DNA of 64,000 bases from an uncultured Lachnospiraceae bacterium (GCA_947629865.1 CANRFJ010000001.1:62001-126000), one strand, 5' to 3'. Counted from the first letter of the stretch, positions 33,385-41,169 are shown. The notes: generated from the letters alone by a model not told the origin. Program-made: numbers and translations.

Positions 33385-34545
33385 ATGGCGGATAAAGAAA
33401 AACTTGCATCTGTCGAAAACAGCCTTGTGCAAAGGTACAATGAACGCGGTTATCTCATAGAAGATGAGGTAATTGATTGTTGCATCAATTGTGATTTGGA
33501 CTTGGCGGAGATAGATGTAGTATGTGACAGATTATTGAAACGGAATATTATATTTAGGGATTTAGCATCGGATACTGTATCTAAACATGGTGACAATGAA
33601 GATGATGTTTATGACAGAAGTCACATTGATTACGATAAAGTTTTTAATCAAATAAGCAGGGAGTATCCTTCTTGCAAATATTTAATTGAACAGATTCGAA
33701 ACATTTTGCCACCGCGACATAAGGAATGGCGAACGCTTATTGGTGAGGCAAAAAATGGAAATGTCTATGCAAGAGAAAGGCTCGTTTTGATGTATTTAAG
33801 GACAATGTTAAAAAGAGCATATGATTTTTCGAGGATGTATTATTGCGATTTTGAGGAGTGCTTCCAGAATGCGGTAATTGGATTTTTGAATGCAATAGAA
33901 AAATATGATGTGACAAGTTCAGAAAGTTTTGTCTCTTATTTTCAATTATGGCTTATCCAAAATATGAGCAGGGAATGTTCTATTGGTGGAACAATTATGC
34001 GCTATCCTGTACATTATAAAGATAAGTTGTTGGCGGTTATGAGCGAAATGGCAGATAATTATTATGGCCCCGATGAGGTGGCCTATGCTGCCCAAAGGGT
34101 AATTGATAGATATGAGGAAGGTAATGAGTATATTGGTATATATAGGGAAATTGCAAACATATTTAATGAAATTTTTTTGGATGAATACATAATGGTGGCG
34201 GGAGATCAATTTGATTATAATCATATCTTGCCATATCTTCCGCTTTTTGATGAATATGTAATTGAGGATGATCTTGAAAATAGAATTATTGAAAACGATA
34301 ATGCGGCAACTTTAAGAAAAAATATAGATTCGTGTCTGACAAATCGAGAAAAGGGTGTCATTATTATGCGGTATGGTATTTATGATGGAGAGCCAAAGAC
34401 TCTTGAGGAGGTAGGAACTGCATTTGGCGTGACAAGGGAACGGATTCGGCAGATTGAGAATAAAGCGATAAGAAAACTAAGAGGTCGGTATAATGTTCTT
34501 GAAAAGAGACAGGTATTATATAATGTAATTATGGATAATGATTAG
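33385..34545 (+). CDS. Sigma-70 family protein at the end of the defence operon
   Basis: 386 residues. Residues 1-110 have no clear match. A region-2-like block follows: DFEECFQNAVIGFLNAIEKYDVTSSESFVSYFQLWLIQNMSREC, around residues 155-195. At the C-terminus is a convincing region 4.2 helix-turn-helix (TLEEVGTAFGVTRERIRQIENKAIRKLRGRY). It is larger than ECF factors. No anti-sigma gene is adjacent. It may direct transcription of the system, or bind RNA polymerase during phage attack. The start at ATG 33385 has only a weak GATAGG ribosome site. Confidence 0.75.
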   Translation: MADKEKLASVENSLVQRYNERGYLIEDEVIDCCINCDLDLAEIDVVCDRLLKRNIIFRDLASDTVSKHGDNEDDVYDRSHIDYDKVFNQISREYPSCKYLIEQIRNILPPRHKEWRTLIGEAKNGNVYARERLVLMYLRTMLKRAYDFSRMYYCDFEECFQNAVIGFLNAIEKYDVTSSESFVSYFQLWLIQNMSRECSIGGTIMRYPVHYKDKLLAVMSEMADNYYGPDEVAYAAQRVIDRYEEGNEYIGIYREIANIFNEIFLDEYIMVAGDQFDYNHILPYLPLFDEYVIEDDLENRIIENDNAATLRKNIDSCLTNREKGVIIMRYGIYDGEPKTLEEVGTAFGVTRERIRQIENKAIRKLRGRYNVLEKRQVLYNVIMDND

Positions 34546-34827
34546 ACATTTTATTTGATATAGTGCAGTGATGCGATTGAGGTATTAAAAACAAGACAAA
34601 TACGGAGCCGGGGGGGGGAATACTATGCAATCTATTGTATAGTATTATGATGAGAAAGAAGTTTTTACTACAGGGTTTATAAGTGAACTAATTGAATATT
34701 ATATTAAATATGTTGATTTAGATTAAGATAGTGTATGGCAGGAGGATAATAGTAAGAAGAAATTAGGATGGTATAGGTTCGCTGATTTTTTAGAAATACC
34801 ATTTTATATAATGGAGGGAATAAATCA
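34546..34827. other. Short AT-rich spacer with the right palindrome and a possible gene scrap
   Basis: Contains a run of nine G (about 34610-34618), the right palindrome copy, and from 34769 a short open stretch reading GWYRFADFLEIPFYI that may be a remnant of a lost gene. Nothing else is recognisable. Confidence 0.4.
34620..34645. repeat. 26-bp palindrome, right copy
   Basis: Identical to the copy at 20410-20435 except for one base at the centre, with arms ATACTATGCAAT and ATTGTATAGTAT. Flanking bases differ beyond one or two positions. The two copies enclose the whole nine-gene operon. Confidence 0.8.
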
Positions 34828-36294
34828 ATGCAGATTGATCCAAAAAAATTAATTGGAGAGACAACTGAATATGATAAAAAACGTAGCGTAGAGACAAAAC
34901 AGGTAAAGAGTTGGCTGAAAAGTGTTAGTGCCTTTGCAAATAGTTCTGGTGGAACTTTGATTTGGGGCATTACCAATGAGAATGAAATTATTGGGTTAGA
35001 AGATGCTGAGTCGGATGCGGAGTTTATAAGTGAAACGATTAAAACGAAAATTGATTCTATGCCCAGTATAAACTTACGTTTTCATATGGAAGATAATAAA
35101 AAATTGATTCTTCTTGATGTATATGCAGGGAAGGAAACACCTTATTATTATGTAGGAGAGGGAAATCGTACAGCTTATATTCGATTGGGAAATGAAAGTG
35201 TTCCGGCAGATAATATTACATTAAAGCGTTTGGTTCTTCAAGGAGCAAATCGTTCTTACGATAGCCTTGTTTCAGAATATAATTTTGAAAATATGGCATT
35301 TACCAAACTGCGTTCAGTTTATAAGTACAAGACAGGCAAAAATTTTGAAGATAATGATTATGAGTCTTGGGGAATTATAGATGAAAAAGGCAATCTTACT
35401 AATGCTGGGGCATTGTTGGCAGATGAATCGCCAATACGCCATTCAAGAGTGTTTTGTACCCGCTGGAATGGTTTGGATAAGGCGCATGGGTTACTGGATG
35501 CCATTGATGACGAAGAATATAGTGGTGGATTGGTAAATCTTTTACAGGATAGTATTAAATTTGTGGAAAGAAACACGAAGAAGTCATGGAGGAAAACAGG
35601 ACGCGGAAGAATTGAAATGCCGGATTATCCGGACGATGCTGTATTGGAGGGAATTGTGAATGCGCTTATCCACAGAGATTATTTAGAACTAGGAAGCGAA
35701 GTCCATATAGATATGTTTGACAATAGGATTGAAATTTATTCACCGGGCGGAATGCCAGATGGGCGTAAGGTGCAGGATTTGGATTTAAGGAATGTATCTT
35801 CCAGAAGGCGAAATCCTATCATTGCCGATATATTTAATCGGTTGAAATATATGGATCGCCGGGGCAGTGGTTTTAAGAAGATCTTGAATTCTTATGAATT
35901 CCAAGAGCATTATACAGAAGATATGAAGCCGGAATTTAGGTCGAGTAGTAGTGAATTTTGGCTAATATTGAAAAATTTAAATTATAATTTTAAAGATACG
36001 AGTAGTAGTTTATCAAAAGAAAGTATTGTAAAAAAAGTGCCGATAAAAAATGCCGATAAAAAAGTGCCGATAAAAAATGCCGATAAAAAAGTGCCGATAA
36101 AGGCACAACAGCAACTAGAAAGGATTTTCCAATATTTATCTGAGCAGTCGGAATGCACATGCAAAGATGTTTGTGCTCTTTTAGAAGTCAAAGAGCGCAG
36201 GGCGAGACAACTCCTTCAAGAGTTACAAGAGCAAGGCAGAATAGAAGCGATTGGTGCAAATAAGACACGGCGATATAGGTTGATAAAGAAATAG
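34828..36294 (+). CDS. AlbA_2/Schlafen-type putative regulator or ATP-binding protein
   Basis: 488 residues. The N-terminal AlbA_2 domain has the typical TKQVKSWLKSVSAFANSSGGTLIWGI. A C-terminal GHKL-like block (AVLEGIVNALIHRDYLELGSEVHIDMFDNRIEIYSPGG, and later RRNPIIADIFNRLKYMDRRGSGF) precedes a Lys-rich linker of three KVPIK units and a winged helix (CTCKDVCALLEVKERRARQLLQELQEQGRIE). These proteins are often annotated as transcriptional regulators and occur in defence islands. GGAGGG precedes the ATG. Confidence 0.8.
   Translation: MQIDPKKLIGETTEYDKKRSVETKQVKSWLKSVSAFANSSGGTLIWGITNENEIIGLEDAESDAEFISETIKTKIDSMPSINLRFHMEDNKKLILLDVYAGKETPYYYVGEGNRTAYIRLGNESVPADNITLKRLVLQGANRSYDSLVSEYNFENMAFTKLRSVYKYKTGKNFEDNDYESWGIIDEKGNLTNAGALLADESPIRHSRVFCTRWNGLDKAHGLLDAIDDEEYSGGLVNLLQDSIKFVERNTKKSWRKTGRGRIEMPDYPDDAVLEGIVNALIHRDYLELGSEVHIDMFDNRIEIYSPGGMPDGRKVQDLDLRNVSSRRRNPIIADIFNRLKYMDRRGSGFKKILNSYEFQEHYTEDMKPEFRSSSSEFWLILKNLNYNFKDTSSSLSKESIVKKVPIKNADKKVPIKNADKKVPIKAQQQLERIFQYLSEQSECTCKDVCALLEVKERRARQLLQELQEQGRIEAIGANKTRRYRLIKK
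36037..36104 (+). repeat. In-frame 27-bp tandem repeat
   Basis: A 27-bp unit starting GTGCCGATAAAAAATGCCG is present twice (36037-36063, 36064-36090) and begins a third time at 36091. It encodes KVPIKNADK-type repeats in the linker of the AlbA_2 protein. Copy number could change by slippage without shifting frame. Confidence 0.85.
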
Positions 36295-36316
36295 GTCAGA
36301 GGAAGGACAACAGAAA

Positions 36317-36764
36317 ATGATAAATGTCCAAAAAGTGAAAAGCGATACAATTCTAAAGGAGATAGAAACCGAGAAGGAATTAGGTGAGGTTCTTAACCTA
36401 TGTTATGATATTTTGGGAAAAGATGACTCAGAATTATATGGATATGATGCATGGTATAAAAGACTTTTGGACGGATTGTCGCCTTTGGTGTATGCCATAA
36501 AAGACGAAAAAATTATTTCCGCAGTTCTTGGGTGAGCAGAAAGTCAAGATAGTCTCATTATTGGATTTGTAGCCTGTAGTGAGGATTATAGAAGGCAAGG
36601 TATTACGAAAAAACTTATGTATTTTTTTGAAGATATTGCAAGAAAAAAGGGATTCAAATATATCACACTGGGTTCTATGGAAGATGCTTTCTTTTTATGA
36701 AAAATGCGGGTATAAAGTGATCTTTCAAGTACAAGGACAGAATATATACCAGAAAATATTATGA
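36317..36764 (+). pseudogene. Decayed GNAT acetyltransferase
   Basis: The frame starts ATG 36317 (ILKEIETEKELGEVLNLCYDILG) and hits TGA at 36533. Beyond it the same frame continues with GFVACSEDYRRQGITKKLMYFFEDIARKKGFKYITLGS, the acetyl-CoA-binding motif region. A further frameshift near 36690 leads to FYEKCGYKVIFQVQGQNIYQ, the usual GNAT C-terminus. So one nonsense codon and one frameshift break an otherwise recognisable gene. Confidence 0.75.
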
Positions 36765-37366
36765 TCCATATTGTGAAAGAGCTCCACATATATGATTTCA
36801 TCGGCTTGGCAAAGACTCTCTTATCGGTTTTCATGTTGAGATGATTGATCGGAACAAATTACAGAAGATAGTGGGAGAGGATCAAGATGACGGTGGGGAT
36901 CTTTGCCGCTGCTCCTATAGAAATAACGGCATTACGATCAATTTCCGCTTGTGATGTATAAATTGCGTTGTCAGGTGTGGCAGTCGTAGATTTTCACATT
37001 TTTAGACTTTTGATCAAAGCGATGAAAGGCAGATCGAGATTGCAAAGGAGAAAATGGTAATGGCCTCAAGGGTTATTCATTTGGCAATAACAGATTTCAT
37101 ATCAAACGGTTACGAGTGGCTGAGTTATAAAGATGCTATGGCACGCCTGACTTGGGATTCAAATAAAACAACTTTATATGAATTGCACTGCCGGTTGCTT
37201 GAAGACGTTTAAACCGATAAAGAAAATTTTTTCACTTGTATCAAAATCTCAAGAAACATAGATATAATCTTGCAGAGTTTGATACAAAGCCGAGGAAAAC
37301 CCCAAAGTGCGCCTTTGCGGTGTAATTTTCGCTTGCGGTGTAAAGTGTGTGCCGGGTGATGCCCGG
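36765..37366 (+). other. Region with decayed coding remnants and a terminator
   Basis: No intact gene. Open stretches without usable starts read DSLIGFHVEMIDRNK (about 36810-36860) and, in another frame, ERQIEIAKEKMVMASRVIHLAI then SYKDAMARLTWDSNKTTLYELH (about 37020-37210), which look like old protein fragments of unknown family. The stretch ends with the hairpin at 37352-37366. Confidence 0.45.
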
Positions 37367-37374
37367 TTATTTTT
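37352..37374 (+). terminator. Plus-strand terminator before the convergent Crp/Fnr gene
   Basis: CCGGG (37352-37356), 5-nt loop, CCCGG (37362-37366), then TTATTTTTG. It ends directly at the stop codon of the minus-strand regulator gene. Confidence 0.6.
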
Positions 37375-38038
37375 GTACTTCGTATAATGTAAATTCGCTC
37401 TTATGAAAATCCAGCATACTCTCGTCACGCAACTTGCATAGTTCATTGGACATGGCGCTTCGATCTACCGAGAGAAAATCCGCAAGCTGCTGTCGGTTAA
37501 AGGGAATGGAAAAAGAACTGCTGTTTTGCCGCTTCGCTTCATCGGAAAGGTAAGACAGCAGCTTTTCTCTTGTGGAACGCTCCGACATATAGCTGAGTTT
37601 CTGAACAAGGCTTTTATTCTTATCCGAAATCGTGTAAAACATATTTTTTATAAGCTGAGTGTGAAAAGGACAGGCAGATGGACATACAGTCAGTATCCGT
37701 TCCATATCGAAAAAGAGAACCGTACTTGTTTCAGTAGCTATGACGTCGTTCATAAGAGTTCCGCTGTTTGGCACAATATATGCTTCTCCAAACATCTCTC
37801 CGGGGCGAATCTCATTCAGAATATTCAGATTGCCCCAATAATCCTCTTTTTGAATGTGAAGTCTACCCTCTGCAAGTATCATCAGATTGCGAATGTACTC
37901 GCCTTGTCGGAACGCATATTCACCCTTGTTATATTCCCGGACGGCTGCGTTCAGGCAATTCAGCATGGAGAGAATATCGTCATCACCTACACCAGAGAAC
38001 AATTTCGTTCTTTTTAGAAGAGAAATGTACTTTTTCAT
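37367..38038 (-). CDS. Crp/Fnr family transcriptional regulator
   Basis: 223 residues: N-terminal cyclic-nucleotide-binding-like sensor domain (KGEYAFRQGEYIRNLMILAEGRLHIQKED ... GEMFGEAYIVP) and C-terminal winged helix (SIPFNRQQLADFLSVDRSAMSNELCKLRDESML). There is no N-terminal cysteine cluster like that of Fnr, so the signal is unknown. I start at ATG 38038, preceded by AAAAGGGG; the frame is open further upstream across the promoter. It is divergent from a ferredoxin gene, with a Crp/Fnr-type dyad between them. Such pairs in Clostridia often control redox or nitrosative stress genes. Confidence 0.9.
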   Translation of the reverse strand: MKKYISLLKRTKLFSGVGDDDILSMLNCLNAAVREYNKGEYAFRQGEYIRNLMILAEGRLHIQKEDYWGNLNILNEIRPGEMFGEAYIVPNSGTLMNDVIATETSTVLFFDMERILTVCPSACPFHTQLIKNMFYTISDKNKSLVQKLSYMSERSTREKLLSYLSDEAKRQNSSSFSIPFNRQQLADFLSVDRSAMSNELCKLRDESMLDFHKSEFTLYEVQK

Positions 38039-38061
38039 AAAACCCCTTTTCCGTTGGAAAA

Positions 38062-38094
38062 ACAACAGACTTGTTGTCTTTATTGTACTATAAT
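38062..38094 (+). promoter_or_regulatory. Crp/Fnr-type dyad and -10 element between divergent genes
   Basis: A perfect 6-4-6 dyad ACAACA-GACT-TGTTGT (38062-38077) sits 24 bases from the regulator start. A TATAAT (38089-38094) points toward the ferredoxin gene, with no good -35, so the promoter may need an activator, or the dyad may serve autorepression. Confidence 0.55.
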
Positions 38095-38155
38095 GAAGCC
38101 AGAAAGTCAAGAAAGTCAAGAGACGCCAAAGCGTTCAGAACAGGAGGAAAATATT

Positions 38156-38848
38156 ATGCTTAGAAAAATCATTAAAATCGACGAGGAAAAGTGCAATGGC
38201 TGCGGGATTTGCGCCGAAGCCTGTCATGAGGGAGCCATCGGTATCGTTGACGGCAAGGCGAAACTGCTCCGAGAGGACTACTGCGATGGTCTTGGCGACT
38301 GCTTACCCGCCTGCCCGACAGGAGCAATTACTTTTGAGGAACGGGAAGCGCCGGCATACAACGAAGCGGCGGTAAAGGAGGCAAAGCAGAATAAAGGTGC
38401 AGAAAAACTGCCCTGCGGCTGCCCCGGCACAGCCTCAAAAGCAATTCATCGTAAAGAAACGCAGGCTGAAAATGAGACAGTCCACAGTCGCCTTTCCCAG
38501 TGGCCGGTACAAATCAAGCTGGTTTCTGTGAATGCGCCCTATTTTGACGGTGCAAATTTGTTGGTCGCCGCCGATTGCACCGCTTACGCTTACGGTAACT
38601 TCCACAATGATTTCATCAAAAACAAGATTACCCTGATCGGTTGCCCAAAACTGGATATGGTGGACTACACCGAGAAACTGACGCAAATCATTGCCGGAAA
38701 CAATATCAAGAGCGTGACTGTTGTCCGAATGGAAGTACCCTGCTGCGGCGGCATTGAAAATGCGGTAAAGCAGGCGCTGCAAGCCAGCGGGAAGTTTATT
38801 CCGTGGAATGTTGTGACGATTTCCACAGACGGTCAAATCATTGGATAA
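38156..38848 (+). CDS. 2[4Fe-4S] ferredoxin-type iron-sulfur protein
   Basis: 230 residues. The N-terminal ferredoxin has CNGCGICAEACHEGAI and CDGLGDCLPACPTGAI (residues 13-63). Further cysteines occur in LPCGCPG and a C-terminal VPCCGG, with a conserved-looking core ADCTAYAYGNFHNDF. This layout is known for ferredoxin-like proteins next to Crp/Fnr regulators in Clostridia. AGGAGG lies 8 bases before the ATG. It probably carries electrons in the cytosol; the partner enzyme is not adjacent. The start of a following gene (ATG 38862 or 38868) is cut off after about ten codons by the repeat at 38899. Confidence 0.85.
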   Translation: MLRKIIKIDEEKCNGCGICAEACHEGAIGIVDGKAKLLREDYCDGLGDCLPACPTGAITFEEREAPAYNEAAVKEAKQNKGAEKLPCGCPGTASKAIHRKETQAENETVHSRLSQWPVQIKLVSVNAPYFDGANLLVAADCTAYAYGNFHNDFIKNKITLIGCPKLDMVDYTEKLTQIIAGNNIKSVTVVRMEVPCCGGIENAVKQALQASGKFIPWNVVTISTDGQIIG

Positions 38849-38898
38849 TCAGAGAGAAGATATGAAAATGGATAATAAGATTGAATTTGTTGGTCTCC

Positions 38899-38970
38899 AG
38901 TGCTGAGCTTCGGCTTGCCCTACTTTGGACTCGGATACTCTTTTGGTAAAGATAGTAACAAGACACAAAA
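38899..38970 (+). pseudogene. Type I toxin-like gene, copy 1, 5' part lost
   Basis: Reads VLSFGLPYFGLGYSFGKDSNKTQK, matching the last 24 residues of the intact copy at 40963-41061, with stops upstream in the same frame and no ribosome site. The start, leader and first eight codons are missing, replaced by the start of an unrelated frame. Its terminator and antisense region remain. Confidence 0.7.
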
Positions 38971-39080
38971 ATAACCGCCCCTCGACCAAAGGATGCGGTT
39001 ATTTTTAGCATTTAACTAATCGGGGTAGCCGTCTATCGGTAGAGGCCATGGGCATCTGTTACCAGCAGGTGCCTTTCTTT
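38968..39080 (-). ncRNA. Predicted antisense antitoxin RNA, copy 1
   Basis: Minus-strand promoter TTGAAA (39115-39110), 17-bp spacer, CATATT (39092-39087). The RNA would run through two hairpins to the stem 38968-38977/38995-39004 with a T run on both strands, overlapping the 3' end of the toxin remnant. Inferred from sequence only. Confidence 0.5.
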
Positions 39081-39354
39081 ATGTTCAATATGCCATATTC
39101 TGTGAGGAGTTTCAAGTGTTTTCTTTATCCTGATAGTGTAAATATATTGTAGGAAAATAACAGGCGGGAAATTTCCACCTGTTATTGACATGCTCCGATA
39201 CGAGTGTTATATATAGAGTGAGGGCAGGACTTCCGTCGAGGAGAACCCTGCCCTGTCATTATCATAGAAGATTAATTTTTACAGACTTTTTATCACACAC
39301 TCAAAATTTACGGTATACTAAATCAAAAATCAGGATCAGCGGAGGTTTAACGGG

Positions 39355-39582
39355 ATGAGAGCACCATTTCAAATATTGGCAATTCCTTTCAGAAAAACAT
39401 CTTCAAGGGAGATGGAGTTTTGTGTTTTTCATCGCTCGGATTTGGATCAGTGGCAGTTTATTGCCGGCGGCGGTGAAGATGACGAAACTATCATCTATTA
39501 CCACGGCAAAATCATAGGCGGTATATTTTTGAAAGATTGCAGAAACGCTAATAAAAGAAGCGGTTATTTTGATTTCAATTGA
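39355..39582 (+). pseudogene. Nudix hydrolase, N-terminal fragment
   Basis: The 75 codons begin APFQILAIPFRKT and contain FCVFHRSDLDQWQFIAGGGEDDET, the usual start of lachnospiral Nudix hydrolases. The catalytic Nudix box (GX5EX7REUXEEXGU) that should follow is absent; the frame ends in unrelated sequence. GGAGG precedes the ATG. The 3' part was probably lost by rearrangement before the Fic gene. Confidence 0.65.
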
Positions 39583-39638
39583 CAAGTCGAAATAAGAGTG
39601 ACATAATAAAAGCGTTGTTACGATTTGGAGGTGTGCGT

Positions 39639-40772
39639 ATGGGAAGATCTGGTGAATACATCAAAAACTTGAGTGGAGAGATAGCGTACCAGTCTTTTCG
39701 CCCTGCTTCGCTGCCACCGGCGCTGAATATGGACGATGAGATGATCCGGACGCTGGTACAGGCAAACAAAGCCCTGGCGGCGCTTGATACATTATCCTTA
39801 AATATTCCTAACATGAACCTGTTTGTTTCCATGTATGTTCGCAAGGAGGCGCTGCTTTCTTCGCAAATTGAAGGAACGCAGGCGACACTGGAGGATGTAC
39901 TGGATCCTTTGATCGAAAAAAATGCCAATCAGAATGTTGCAGATGTGATCAACTACATCCGCGCGACGGAGTATGCGTTAAACCGCTTGAACACACTGCC
40001 GCTATGCAACCGGCTGATTAAGGAGACGCACGCGGTTCTGATGGAAGGCGTGCGTGGGCAGGAAAAAAGTCCGGGAGAGTTCCGGGCCTCTCAAAACTGG
40101 ATTGGCGCGGCCGGGAGCACGCTGAAAACAGCCAGATATATCCCGCCTCGCCCAGAAGACATGGTGGAAGCCATGTCGGATTTGGAGAAATATATCCATG
40201 CGGAAGGCCCGCTGGATGTGCTGATTCAGGCGGCTCTGATCCATTATCAATTTGAGACGATTCACCCCTTCCTGGACGGGAACGGCCGTGTGGGAAGACT
40301 GCTGATCACCTTGTTTTTGATGGAGCGGGGCGTTTTGCAGGCCCCTGCCTTGTATATCTCGTTCTACCTGAAGAAGAACCGGATCGAGTACTATGACCGG
40401 ATGAGCGAAGTGCGCAGCAAGGATAATTACGAACAGTGGGTCAAGTTTTTTTTGCGGGCGGTGCAGTCCTCGGCGGAGGACGCTTCGGAGACCATTCGGA
40501 AGCTGGCTTCGCTGCATGACCAAAATATGATGGTAATCGACGGAATGGGCCGAGCCGCAAAGACGGCAAAGGCGCTGTTTGCTTATCTGGAGCAAAATCC
40601 AATTATCGACATTCGAAAGACCGCTGAAGCGCTGGGATTGTCATTCAGCACGGTATCAGGCGCAGTGAAACGACTGGAGGAAAAAGGGATTCTTATTCAA
40701 ACAAACAACGCCAGCAGGAATCGGGTATTTGCCTATCAGGAATATCTGGACATTCTGCGAAAGGATACGTAA
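39639..40772 (+). CDS. Fic family protein with inhibitory helix and HTH domain
   Basis: 377 residues. The Fic core motif is HPFLDGNGRVGR (His 209), which catalyses transfer of AMP or a related group from a nucleotide to a target hydroxyl. SSQIEGT at residues 74-80 is the class II autoinhibitory motif. The C-terminus is a winged helix (IRKTAEALGLSFSTVSGAVKRLEEKGIL). I start at ATG 39639 behind GGAGGTG; the frame is open 20 codons further up. Targets unknown; chromosomal Fic-HTH proteins of this kind often act as regulated AMPylators or stand-alone toxins. Confidence 0.92.
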   Translation: MGRSGEYIKNLSGEIAYQSFRPASLPPALNMDDEMIRTLVQANKALAALDTLSLNIPNMNLFVSMYVRKEALLSSQIEGTQATLEDVLDPLIEKNANQNVADVINYIRATEYALNRLNTLPLCNRLIKETHAVLMEGVRGQEKSPGEFRASQNWIGAAGSTLKTARYIPPRPEDMVEAMSDLEKYIHAEGPLDVLIQAALIHYQFETIHPFLDGNGRVGRLLITLFLMERGVLQAPALYISFYLKKNRIEYYDRMSEVRSKDNYEQWVKFFLRAVQSSAEDASETIRKLASLHDQNMMVIDGMGRAAKTAKALFAYLEQNPIIDIRKTAEALGLSFSTVSGAVKRLEEKGILIQTNNASRNRVFAYQEYLDILRKDT

Positions 40773-40880
40773 ATAACTATGTGAATACAAATATTTCCAC
40801 ATATTCCACAAAAAGAGAATCTGATTGAAATACCTGTCGAAGTATGTTGGTATTTCTTTGGGACTACCAGGATGGTAGGC

Positions 40881-40955
40881 GGTTAGCCCTCTCCGGAGGG
40901 ACTGTGCCCCTCTGATTACATAGAAACCCGCAAGGGAATCTGGGAAAGGAGGGCT
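40881..40955 (+). promoter_or_regulatory. Possible self-sequestering leader of the small toxin mRNA
   Basis: GGTTAGCCCTC at 40881-40891 can pair with the ribosome site GAGGGCT (40949-40955) and the following GAGCC of the small ORF. Such anti-Shine-Dalgarno pairing is usual in type I toxin mRNAs and would keep the message untranslated until processed. Confidence 0.45.
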
Positions 40956-40962
40956 GAGCCAT

Positions 40963-41061
40963 ATGGATATTTTGGGACTGATTGCAGTGCTGAGTTTCGG
41001 CTTGACCTGCTTTGGAATCGGATACTCTTTTGGTAAAGATAGTAACAAGACACAAAAATAA
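40963..41061 (+). CDS. Small hydrophobic protein, candidate type I toxin
   Basis: 32 codons. Residues 2-22 are a single hydrophobic helix (DILGLIAVLSFGLTCFGIGY), followed by a charged tail SFGKDSNKTQK, the layout of TxpA/BsrG-like membrane toxins. AAAGGAGGG precedes the ATG. The stop codon lies inside the terminator stem 41056-41093, and a minus-strand promoter faces it from 41204, so an antisense RNA would overlap the 3' end. A near copy of the 3' two-thirds lies at 38899. Confidence 0.6.
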   Translation: MDILGLIAVLSFGLTCFGIGYSFGKDSNKTQK

Positions 41062-41093
41062 CCGCCCTCGTCTGACAAACTGAGCGGTTATTT
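41056..41093. terminator. Bidirectional terminator shared by toxin and antisense RNA
   Basis: AAATAACCGC (41056-41065) pairs with GCGGTTATTT (41084-41093), a 10-bp perfect stem with T runs on both strands. Confidence 0.75.
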
Positions 41094-41169
41094 CTAACTT
41101 AACATTTGCCGGGCTAACCGTCTATCGGTAGAGCCCATGGGCATCTGTTACTAGCAGGTGCCCTTCTTT
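41056..41169 (-). ncRNA. Predicted antisense antitoxin RNA, copy 2
   Basis: Minus-strand promoter TTGAAA (41204-41199), 17-bp spacer, TATATT (41181-41176). The RNA would contain hairpins GGGCACCTG/CAGATGCCC and GGGCT/AGCCC, then end at the bidirectional stem 41056-41065/41084-41093 followed by a T run. It overlaps the end of the small toxin gene, the same geometry as RatA opposite TxpA in Bacillus. Confidence 0.6.

Larger units (their letters stand above)
38899..39176 (+). repeat. About 280-bp repeat, copy 1
   Basis: Starts at AGTGCTGAG and runs through toxin 3' end, antisense RNA region and the roughly 40-bp terminator-like end (39136-39176). It closely matches 40986-41266. Confidence 0.75.

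Noticed and set aside
36037..36104. CRISPR or satellite array
   Set aside because: The units are contiguous, in frame and coding.
38868..38905. Short coding start after the ferredoxin gene as a real small gene
   Set aside because: The frame stops after about a dozen codons at the repeat junction; it is better explained as a truncated gene.
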